Positions 25,601 to 37,600 of a stretch of 64,000 bases of DNA are shown one piece after another (position 1 is the first letter of the stretch; each line of letters begins with the position of its first letter). The stretch covers positions 11,065,621-11,129,620 of the forward strand of contig VZSR01000514.1 of NCBI GenBank assembly GCA_013398615.1, read 5' to 3'. The DNA is from Brachypodius melanocephalos (lineage: Eukaryota; Chordata; Aves; Passeriformes; Pycnonotidae). Under the pieces are notes generated by a model. That model worked only from the letters and a program-made list of their open reading frames with translations, ran no database searches and had not been told where the DNA came from. The translations under genes were made by a program, and so were the position numbers.

Positions 25601-28600
25601 ACTTTTAGCACCTGTAAGAGTCAGAGTAAAGGAACCCACAGGAAACCAGCACAGTCAGAGGAGCAGCTCCTTCTGCTTTGTTTGAAAGCTGCCATTTTCT
25701 AACTTCATCTGCCCATTTCTCATGGGGGACAATCCTTCCTCACTCACCTTTTCCATTCCCCTCACGATTTTATCAGCTTATGCTGCACTTCCCTTCATTT
25801 TCTTTTTTTCCAGCCAGAGCCCTTTCGAAACTTTGAACCACCTTATTGCTTTTCTCTCAATCTTTTTTCACTCTGCTTTATCCTCCCTGGGATCAGGGAG
25901 GGGTAGGGAAAACCTGCACAAGCAGTTTCAGGCACAGCAGATTTATGGAGGCCTGCTGGTGCTTTGTTTTGTTTTCCTATTTCTCCCCTAGTACTTTCTA
26001 ACAGCCTATTTACCTTTTAGACCACTCCTGAGCACTGGGGCTGACATTTTCATGAGACTATTTATTGCAATATGAAGTCTTGTTCCTCCATGGTCAGAGT
26101 CAGCTCAGAGTCCATCATCTTCTTTGTGTTTTTGGAATGTGCATCACTCCTCAGTGGTTCCATTTCTCATCTTAATGCCTGTTCCAGCTGCCTCAGAAGG
26201 TTTCTCTGCAGTCCTTCACAGCCAGTTTTCATCTCCAGCAGCCTAACTAATACCATCAGCAAATTAAAGCCTATTCCTCTTCCCAGGCTGTTTATGGAAA
26301 CGCTGAGTTGTGTAGTCCCCAGGACACATCTCCTGGATGCAACACAGCAGATCTCCTTCCACCACATGAAATGGAGGATTTACACCTGGCTGGATTTCTA
26401 ATCTTTTAACTCAATTTGTGCCATGCAGTTTTCTCTCCTTTACAGCTGCTCAATCTCCCTTTGGTGAAAAGTTTGGTCCAAAGCCTGTCTGAACTCCTCA
26501 CAGGCTGCAGGGACAGCCCTGTCCCTTTCCATCCGCTTGTTCAGCCCTTCAGAGCGCTGTGATGGATTTGTAAGACAAGATTTTGTAAGACAAGATTCTG
26601 TAAGACAAGAGTTCCTGGCACAAAAGCCGTGTTGACTCGTCCCTGGCATGTCACAGCTGTTTGGGCACTCGCTCCTAATTACATTTGGAAGTAATTTGTC
26701 TGAGTCAGCACTTTGTACTTTTCTGCTCCCCCTTGCAGTTGGTTGTAAAAGACACATTTTCATCTTTCGAGGACAGAAGATTTTTACTTCTCTTCACTCT
26801 TTTATCTTTCTATCTATAATCTACATTAACCCTCCTTCCATAGGCACTGCAGCACATCAGGCATTTTTGGTCATATAATTTAAAATTGTTAGGATCATAA
26901 AGTCATAGAATGGGTTTGAAGACACCAAAATTCACCCAGTTCCTCCCCCTGCCACGGGCAGGAACACCTTCCCAAGGGTGCTCCAAGCCCCATCCAACCT
27001 GGCCTTGGACACTGCCAGGGATCCAGGGGCCTCCTCACCCTCCCAGAAGAATTCACTCCTAACATCACTCATTTTTGGAACACTGCAACACCATGGACAG
27101 AACTCAGCTGGTATAAATGACTGGGCAGTGAATTAATAACTAATCACACAGGTTTTCTGGAACCCCTCAGATTAGAGCAGTAAATCCCAAATAAATTTAC
27201 TTGCACCCATGCTGCAGCTTTTCCAATATAACTAAAGAGGCAAAAAGACAGAAAGAAGAGGCAAATCAAGGCAGTGCTTGCTGACATTAAGTGGCTTTGA
27301 CTTGAAAAGGTATTGCTGACGTTCAGAAATGAAAACAAGAAAGATAACTGGGTTAGAAAGACATTTGCAAGCTGCCTGCACTCTATTGGCTTCAAACAAG
27401 GAGATAAGGCTGCTTCCTCCAACCCTGTTACCCTCAAGAGTGAGTGAACTGTCAGGAAATCCTCATGGCTTGGACAAATCCAATACACTCCACAGGCAGG
27501 ATGCAGCGGTATCTTGCTGCTTTAACTGCCCCCATCTCTTTTGTCTGTAGGTCCCTATTTATCACAGGAAAACAAACCCTTGATCTGCTGCTGCCTTTAA
27601 TTCAGATAATCAGAGAGAAGTTCAATAAAGCCAATGAGGATGGGATGTAAAAGGGATAAGGATGCCAGCTCGGATATTATTTGACCCCCAGGTTTTGCCT
27701 ATCTCCTGCTGATCTGAGGAGTCCTCTGGCACATTCAATAAACTAAATGGAGCAATCTTTGAAGCAGCAGCAATCTGTTTGGGAGGCAGTGAAGGCTACT
27801 TCTGTTGGGAGGTAATTGGCTGGAGGGAAAGAAAAATCCTACAGTGATGGAGGAAAAGGTCTGGTACCTAAAAAGTGAAACAGCAATGAAAAATACCTGA
27901 CCAATATTAATATTTCTATTTATGCAGTGTTATATATATGGGTAGTAAGGCCCTGGCACAGGGTGCCCAGAGCAGCTGTGGCTGCCCCTGGATCCCTGGC
28001 AGTGCCCAAGGCCAGGTTGGACATTGGGGCTTGGAGCAGCCTGGGACAGTGGAAGGTGTCCCTGCCATGGCTGGGGGATAATGAAATTATCTTTATGGAC
28101 CCCTGCAACACAAACCATTCTCTGATTGCACAGTTTCTATGGTTATATTGACATAAATATAAATATAAATATAAATATAAATATAAATATAAATATAAAT
28201 ATAAATATAAATATAAATATAAATATATGAGTGGCTTCTCACTGACAGAAACAAACCTTCAACTGAGGCATGTTTTCTTGAGAAATTTGAGCCAAGTTCT
28301 CAAACTTCTTTTGAGTTCAGCTGATTAGCTAATGCTGAAAGGAACTTCCAGGAACAGGAGGTCATTGCCGGACTGCTGGACAAGCCCGAGTTTGCTCTCT
28401 AAGGATGAACTGAGCACATTCTTGACCCAAGCCCTGTCTGGACTTCAGCAGCTCAAATACACTCGAGACTCCCTGCACTTCTGAGGCTTAAGATGGGATG
28501 GAAGCAGAGAAGGGAGAGCTCCATTTTACACCAAACACACCAAACCAAGCCTCCACTGTAAAAACCCTGCAGGCAGGACACGAGCAGTAACTCCCAGGGT

Positions 28601-31600
28601 GGTGTCTTACCTCAGGCTCCCCACAGTCACACTCCTCCCCATCTTCCACGTAGCCATTCCCACACTTCTGGCCACCAAAGGACTCCTTGACTTCAGGCAG
28701 GTTAAAGAGACACATTCCCACTCCTTTCTCCAGGCTGTTTTCCAGGTCCTTTCTACTGCAGCTACTGAAGACCATGGGGAATGGATACCTGGAGAAAAAC
28801 CACATGGAGACAAAAGGAAGGTTGTCATATGAGATGAAAACCTCTCTCTCCTGTCACACTGGTGACATTTTAGCACATCTCTGCCTTAACCAGAAGATTG
28901 TGTTCAGTTTTTATCACACAGAATTGAGATACAGCAATTCACTGTAAAACTGAGCCCAATCCAATAATAATAATTATAATAAATAATAATGATAAATAAT
29001 AATGATTATTATTATTAATAATAATAATTTCTGACTGTGAGTAAGGGAATGTACACTTTTTCACTTCAATTTGTAGCTGCTGTTAAGGACTGGAAGTGTT
29101 CACATTTGAAATTCCTTCTCTCTCTTTTGCATATGGAGTTATAATGCAAATTATGATTGTGAGCCTAAAAGAAATGCTGGGTTTGCAAGTAGTATCCTGC
29201 ATTTGCAGGACTGCAAAAGATCCTAATCCTTCTTGGAAAATTCAGCCTCAAATGGCAAATTCATTCATCTTGCTCTGCAGAATGGCAAACTTCCTGCTCT
29301 TTTCAGAAAAAAAAAAAAAAGAAAAAAAAAGGAATAAAAGAAAAAAACCACTGTTACTTGATAAGAGCCTGCTTCTGCAATTCATCAAAGCTGAGCTTGG
29401 GAACTGCACGATTAAAGCAAAGACAGTTCTTATTTTAAATGAGGAGGAATGTAAGGACACTGTGCTGGAAATGCTCCTGTTTGGAATTCCCAGTGCTGAG
29501 TGCAGGCACACAACAGCTCCCAGTCCTTCTGCAAACCACCCAGACAGTGTGAACAGAACCCTCCCGTGCACTGCAAATATCAGCAGGTCACTGGTGCTTT
29601 TCTGGGGCAGAAGTGAACTCCATTCCTGCTGAGGAATGTTTGCACTGCCTGGTGTCCTGAGGGCTGCTGTGACTGCTCTGTGCTGAGATGGAATCAGAGC
29701 CATGGAACGCTCTGGGTTGGAAAAAGGACTCACAGACCATTTCACACCACCTCCAGGGGCACCTTCCACTAGCCCAGGGTGCTCCAAGCCCTGTCCAACC
29801 CGGCCTTGGACACTTCCTGTGGCTGCTCCATCCACAGCTCCTCTGGGCACCCTGTGCCAGGTCCTCCCCACCTTCACAGGGAACAATTTTCCCAAATATC
29901 TCCTGTCCACCTTGAATTACATGGAATCTGTGTCACAAACACGTTGTAAAACAGCTTCTCCCCTCAGACTTTGTCACTCCCTGGTCCAGCAGTAACTCAA
30001 CATTTCAGCAGCTCAGGAGCCAACCTGGTAATTTCGCTTTCCTCACTGAGTGCTTTGTGTCACCCACGTGTTATTAGGATTGTTATCTCTGCAGACAAGC
30101 AAGGGAACAGACAGAAATTCTGCTCTGCTGAACTTCAGACTTCCATTAATCTCCTGGTGTTTCTGATAGCCTCAAATGAAAAGCTTGTTTGGGGATTGAT
30201 GATGCCCGTAGGTCTCAGAAAGGGAAAATTTCTATTAAAAAGAAAGGAATGTTCGCCAACTACAAATGCAATAGAGCTTCCTATGCTGACATAAGGAAGT
30301 TAATTAGGATCTTCTAGAAGGTTATGGATACATTACAGAACAGAATATATTTTGTGCCTAGTTAAAATTACCTCTTTTACAGTTTCTTTTGCAATAAAAC
30401 AGCCAGCTCATTGGAAAAGAACATAAACATGAGTCTGAAGAAGAAAATAATTTTCCAATATCACTATAGGGCTTGTCAAGTTAAACTAAACAGTTTTGAG
30501 TTTCACTGACATATGACTTCAGAAAGCTAATAGGCATCTCCGTGTAATAAGCTGATTGCTGGAAAATATCAATGTTTCAGCAAAATGACAGAGTCTAAGA
30601 TAAATAAAGAAATTTCAGAACAGCAGGAGGCAGGAGCCAGGCTGTTAGCTGGGTCCCAAGGGAGGACAGGGAAGGTACTCAGAGTAATGGAACAAAAAAT
30701 AAAGGCTCTTGGAAAACTACTGACCATTTATATTGGGCAACTGGAGATGTTCTTAACAGGGCACCCCACAAACTTCTGTCCTACCCTCAGTGTGACTGGG
30801 AAGAAACCTCACAAAATTCTGTGTACGTGACTGTGAAGCAGTAGATGGATGTACAATCCTGCCAAAAAGCAGGAAAAAACAAAGAAACCCAGATAGCTCT
30901 GACTGATCAATCCTGCTGAGGGCTTGATCAGACACAGCCCTCATATCAAAGTGTGAATAAATGAACACTGCATCATCCAGGCAAGATCCTGCTCTGCAGT
31001 GGCACAGGTTTGCTTTGATATCCACCGGGGTGAGACAGGGAGACACACACAGCTCACAGGGAATGAAACCCACTCAGGAACACAATTCCTGCAGATTTCC
31101 ATGTGACACCTCTCAGCCACACACAGACCATGAGAACAGCTCACCAGTCAAGCCTGTCACTGTTCTGGGGCTGCTCCTTTGCACCTCTGGGTTCCCAGGA
31201 TCATCTGCATGGATGTGAGGTTTGTCTGTCCATCAGCAGGAGGGCAGAGTCCTCCCTCTGTGAGAGGTGAAATTGTGGCATTGCTGATGAATGAGCTTGA
31301 TGTTTCCCCCTGAAAAGGAGCTTCAAGCTGTTTCCTATTTTGATCTCAGAGATCCATTCATCTTCTGGCTTTTCCTGCTCCTGATGCCGATTTCCTCAGC
31401 TGACATCAGTGCAGCACATGGCACATGAAGACATTTCCTGAAATGCTTCTTCTTTACCAAGTAGTCCACAAATAAAGCAATAAAAACCCAGAAATAAGCC
31501 CAGCTGGTGGAAACAGAGAAACTTCATGGTAACCACACCATGCAAGAGAAGATCCCACATCAATTGGTGCCAACTGGTGTTTCATTGGAAACTTGATCGA

Positions 31601-34600
31601 TCTTTAATGTGAAATTCTGATACACCATCAGTCTTCCTTTTTTTTTTGACCAATAAAGTTCCATAGAACAGCCACAGCACTTGACTGTTGTGATTTCAGA
31701 CTGTATTTTGCCTGTCTTTGCAATTTTAAAGCTGTTTCATCAGAAGAATGAAATCCCTGGCAGATGGGATGGGAAGTCACAGATATCCAATGTCAGGGGT
31801 GCTCAAACCAATGTTTGAGTGGCTCTGGAGCTTGTGAAAAATGACAAAAGAATGGTGATGTGAAAGGAATTCATCCTCTGAAGAAATGCAGGGAACCTGT
31901 ACCCTGTAAAGAGGCTTCTGATCTCACCTGGAAGGAGCTGCCTTAGGGTGGGAGAAGGAAATGGGGTCTCCACAGCAGAGTCACTCCTTGACCTGTCCCC
32001 AAGATTTCAGTGATATCTGAACAGGGATGTTTGTGCCTCCTGTGGTAGCTCAGACACTTATTCTGTATGAAAACCAGCTCTTAAATGCTGTGCGAGAACC
32101 TTCCAGAGGTAAAAAATTCATCAGCAATCTTCATACTCCCATTCATCTTCACTTAAGACATTTTCTGTTACAGATCTTTTTTTTTTTTTCTTTTTACAGT
32201 TGGAAAGAGAAAGGAAACTTTAGTCCAGCCTAACTCTTATTCTAAAATGCTGTGTCTCATACATTTTTCACACTGTCTGGATCTGTAGATTTAATGCACA
32301 ATGGATCATTTTGTCAAACTGCTCTGGCTGTGGGTACAACTCTACAGAACTCAAATTGTTCCCAGCACTACCATCAGTCTCCTCAGTGGCTTTACAGCAA
32401 GGAAAATCACTTCAGCCTTTCTACCCCTCCTGAATCCACAGCATTCCTGAGTGTCTCCTTGGTGCTTAAAAGATGTGTTTAATCCCCAGCAACAAATATC
32501 CCACTTTCCAACAAAAATAGCTTTGCCTGCTCCTGCAAATAAGACCTTCACAGTCATCAGAGGATCCCTGGTAATCGATTCCTTGGGAAACAGAGCCTGG
32601 GCTTGTCCCATTCATTTATATTTCAAGCACTCCAGCCCTCCAAATGCCAGGTTCCTTTAGGCAGCTCTGCATTTAGCCTGTATTAGACGGCTCCTTCCAT
32701 TAACTAAGTGAAGTGGCATCAGCACTCTGTCAAGTCCCATTTAGGAAGAGAGGATTCTTTGTACCAGCACCTCCTTGTCCAGCACAGGCTTTTCTCCTTT
32801 CTCCTTCCCTTCCCCCTTTTCCCTTTCCTTTCTTTTTCCCCTTTTCACGAAATATTAAAGCTCATCTGCATCATCTCTATTTCACAGGAATTCCCCTTCC
32901 TCAGGGGCTGAATTAGAGTACCAGCCCAGGAACAGAGCCCCTGCCCCAGGAGAGGGCAGGCTGAGGAGAGGAGACAGCCAGGGCACTGAGGACACAGCCA
33001 GGNNNNNNNNNNNNNNNNNNNNNNNNNNNNNNNNNNNNNNNNNNNNNNNNNNNNNNNNNNNNNNNNNNNNNNNNNNNNNNNNNNNNNNNNNNNNNNNNNN
33101 NNACTGAGGACACAGCCAGGGCACTGAGGAGAGGTGCAGAGGTCACAGCAGATCAGCTCCCACTGCTCAGCTGCTGGGATGTTCCCATTACTGCCTGAAA
33201 CTCCACCTGAAACACTCCTGGAGGGGCACTGCCCTGGGCTGCAGGAGACCCAAACCCTTCCAGCTGCACTGCAGCATCACCTCAGGAAAGGTGCAATTCC
33301 TCTGGTTCCCCCAAATCCTCTCTGTCTACACCTCAGAACCTCGTGTCCACCTCTCCTGAGTTCCTCCACCACAGATTGGTCTGTTTGCCAACAAGCACCA
33401 CCAAACACAGTGATCCTGGGACTTCTCTACCCATTGCACAGGAGGATAAACTGCAGCCTCATCACACCTTGAAAACATTTCCATTATTATGATTATCCCT
33501 ATCCAATTTGACTTTTTTTAATTTCTTATTCAAGAGCTGCAGGTTTTTTCTAAAGGAGCTGCATTGTTCTGTCCCAAATGTTGGTTATACACACACACAG
33601 ACACTCTGTGGATATACACATCTATTTATAGGGTTCGTTTCTTCCAGTTCACATCACAACCTGATTATTCAGCATTATGGCAATGTTTATACAGAGCCTT
33701 TTACCAAAAGACCCTGAAGTGTTTTACAATTATTCACTCAATTAAAATGCACAAGAGCCCCAAAGAGCTCTGTTAAGTACCACCAGACCTCCCTCCCTGA
33801 GGTATTATGATAATTGGAGATTATATTAATTTTAAAAGGGACATTTTGATTTTAATTTTTTTTTACATGCTTATGGAAACAACTGCTGGCTAGCTAATTT
33901 CCAAAGGTGCAGAAAACTGGGACTGAACTTTGCCCAAAATTCCTGAAAACCCAAATCTGAAGGGCCATATGTGGAAATAGCTCTGGCATCAGCTGTGCTT
34001 TTAGGAGCACGAAGGTGCTCAAAGACAAGAAGGGTGCTGAGTCAGAAGTCTCCCTGGTCCAACACCTGAATTTCCAACACTTTCCATGAGAACACCTAGT
34101 CTGACTGACCACCACAGTGACTTTGTGTCTGCCTCGACCCAAGGACCCTTTGAGATTCAAAAATATTAATATTTACTTTCCTTAACCTCCAAAATTCCTG
34201 ATTTTTGGCTCACAACTGGAGGGGAGAAGAGCAATGCAGAACCTTTTACTGGAGGATGGAGATGTGAGTCTGGGTTTGTTCAGACTCTGCAGATGTCTGA
34301 GACAGAAATAAGTGAGTTTTCTGCTGCATATCCCAGTTTTACATATGAACATAAAAATGAGGGGAGGATTAAATTAAAGAATAGGGATAGAGTTGTTTTC
34401 GTTAATACAGGTGTAATTAATTTCTCCATGGAAAAAATGGCAGCACTAGAGGGAGTAACCCAAGAATAAACCTGTACAAGGCAGAAACTCAAGCAGCAGG
34501 AATGTTTCTAGGCCCAGGGAGGTGTTGATTCCAAGGAACTGTGACAATTTCCCAGCCTCCTCTAACTCCTGATCTAATTGACGTAATTCCTCTGCCCTCA

Positions 34601-37600
34601 GAAGCATCTCCCTCGGTTTTAACCTTCTAGACATTATTGCTGCTCTCCAGCTTTTGAAAACAACTTTTTTTATGGGCTCCTAAGAGAGATGAGCCTACCA
34701 GAATAAAAGTGAATTTGCTATTAGATGACATTTTTTGACATGCCAGCTCTTCTGTACAAGCGAGTATGTTAATGAATTAGTGAGCATAAAGAACTTCACA
34801 GAATTAGGTGTCAAGCAGGAGATAAAATCCAGTTTTCTTTGATATTGAGACAGGTGTTCAAGTATTACAGATCCCTTCATGTAGCAAGTTCTGTCACTAC
34901 ACGTTATTTCCTACACCTCACGTTTTAGCAGCAATTGTTTAAAATTAGACAAGTGCCATGATGGGGAAGGACTTTTTAATCTATTAATTAGGCAAGTGCC
35001 ATAATATGGGAGGACTTCTTCATCCATTATTTAGACAATGTCTTCATTTCTAAGTACTTTTGAGGGAGAAAGGCACAAACGCAGTTTTTGACCCCACCAG
35101 CACAATAAAGGGGGAGCTTAAAGATTGTTTCACACCTAAAGCTTTTGCAAACAGCAAATTGGGAAAATTAGGAGGAAGGGAGAAGCTGGAGGAGCCTTTG
35201 GGCTCTTGGAAGCTGCACATGACAGAGCTTTGCCCAAAACATCAGCACCAGAGCTGATGGCACACGTCTTTTTCAGGTGATTTGGAAGGATTTAGCTAAA
35301 ATTGTGGAGTGGTTTTTATCTACAGAGAAAGTATTTGAACAGGAAGTTTGCTTCAAAAGGCAGAGGATGCCTGACAACCCACACTGATTTTTCTAGCCTG
35401 TTTTTCACTCCCTTGCTCCTCTTTTAGAGTTTTAATCCCCAGAGCATCGCTAAAGTAGAGCACAGAACTGGGCCATGTAGTTAGAGACGACATCAAAGCT
35501 CTTCTCTCTGGGTTCATGGTCAGAGACTTCAAAACGAGCCCAGATTTCTCCCACAGCTTCTGTCACATTCACTGCATGGTGGCTTCTCACTCTTCCAATA
35601 AATAACTGGGTTATTTAATCTATCACACTGGTGGTGAATTTAATCGATGCCTGCTTGGATGGTTTCTTGTGGAATTCCAGGCTTATTGGAAGGAAAGCCT
35701 TTCCAAGGAAACGTTTAAACTTTGCACACAAACGCCTTTAAGTTTGTTTTGATTTTTCCCTGGGGATAGTGCAGATTCCCAGAATGGATTCCAGCAATCT
35801 CCCTTCAGGTGCCCAGACTGGATTGACACAGCCCCAGCTGAGCCTTGACCTCTCCCATTACACGGAAGGTGAAATTTTAACTGCCTGGAATATTCGAAAA
35901 GGCAGATTTATAACGCTGGATGTGGGACTCCAGGGCAGAAAGCAGCGACAGAACAAATGCCTGGATGGTTCCCAAAAATCCATTCTGCAAGGGAGCACCA
36001 CTTAATGGCTTTATACAGTATAGACTGTTGTGGCAGTCACAAAACTGCCAAATAAAACATTATTAGCAGTTACTTTCCCTTTGACAAAGAGATGGTCAGA
36101 GAAGTTTTTTCTTGGAGGAGAGGGCTGTTGTGGCTTCCCTTTGTGTTCTGGGGGTGAAGCAATACTAAACCAATTTATCACCCCTGACAGGATCCTGACT
36201 CTGTGCTGGAGTTATCTGCATTGCAAAAGCTCTTGGGAATTGAACTCAGACAACTGTTCTTCCTGTTGGGAACCAGACAGCCAAGGAAAGGAGCTATAAT
36301 CAGTTTGAATTTGCCTCTGGCTCATCTTTTGCTCTGTTTCCTTTTAGACCACTACCTCATTAATAAAAATTTGCTGGACTGCTGAGAGTTCAGGTTTCAC
36401 AATCCACTGCTTAGAATTTGAGGCCAATCCAATGCTGACTACAGGAAAAGTCAAAAAGCAAGAGGGAGCAGAGGGAGGGATGAAAAGGCCGGGTCAGGGC
36501 TGGTCCCAGGCTAAGGAAAATTGGGATGCAGACACCCTGTGCCTGCCAGCAGCTCCCGGCAGCGAAGGAAAGTCTGGATGAGGAGCACAACCAGAGTGCC
36601 CTGAGTTTAAATTTGTCACACAGAACACAACATCCTCAGCATGTGAGGAGCAAATAAAGACAAATGGTCCAAACCATTGCTGCAAGATCAGCTTCCTGCT
36701 GATTTCTGATTAGGGAAAAGGTGCTTTGGTTAGTTCCCAACGTGATTTTACAATCTGCTTTTGTTCCAGGAAATTACATTCTCATTTTCTCCCTTGAAAA
36801 ACCTTGGAATTGATTTTTTAAAACAGGCCAGGAGCAGACATGGATGAAAAAAAAATCTGACATTGGAAATCAGATTGATTGAAAGACCTGTCATGAAAAG
36901 GATACTGAGGCTCAGGAGGGACATCAGGTGAGCAGATCAAACAACACCAAATTAAGGGAAGTGGACCCCAAATAGGGCTAAACCCAACCAGGAGAAACCC
37001 AGGCTAGGGAGAAGGGATTTCACAGAAAACCCTGAGTTGGAAAGGACCCACAGAATCCTCGAGTCCAGCTCCTGGCACAGACAAACCCCAAGGATCAGCC
37101 CTGTGGATGGAGCACGTGGAGAAGCTGCTCCACTGGGAGGAGCAGGAGCAGAGAATGAAGCATGGAGATGCCACTGGGTGAGATGGGGGTGCTGGAGAAA
37201 AGAACCCGAGCCCTGCAAAAAGCTGGGAATAATAAATACCTGGGGGAATAATAAATCCCTGGGGGACAGGCTCCCATTGATTTCACTTAACAGCTGCACT
37301 ACCCGGGCTCTCAATAAATCAGGGCTCCAGGACAGCAGGATCTGACTTGCAAGCAGCATGACTCCATTCTTCCTTCTTTGGGAAGATCCAAAGGAAAGAT
37401 AAGTGAGGAAAAAGTGCCAGAAATCTGAATTTCCTCAGTATTCCCACTTTCCCTGCTTCTGTTATGAGAAAAATGCTCTTTATCCCCTATCACCCAAACC
37501 ACCTCAGATGAGTGGAAATGAAGTTCTTAAAAAAACCCCTAAATGTGTAATAACAAGGAATCACTTTTTCTGCCTTCCCCTTTCTTCTTCACAGAGCTGG

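Larger units (their letters stand above)
23841..28610 (-). other. ADAM12 intron between exons 7 and 8
   Basis: 4770 bp. It holds an old LINE relic, two CR1 tails and a hexamer array (listed separately). 23841-25600, 27080-27940 and 28230-28610 show nothing recognisable except a (TTA)n-like patch near 25288-25306. Confidence 0.8.

Noticed and set aside
26440..26763. 107-codon minus-strand open frame as a gene
   Set aside because: It matches CR1-type reverse transcriptase and continues into frame-shifted, stop-containing RT sequence, so it is part of a dead LINE.
29248..29910. 220-codon minus-strand open frame
   Set aside because: It runs through a CR1 fragment and a poly-A/T tract; no similarity to a protein and no splice context.
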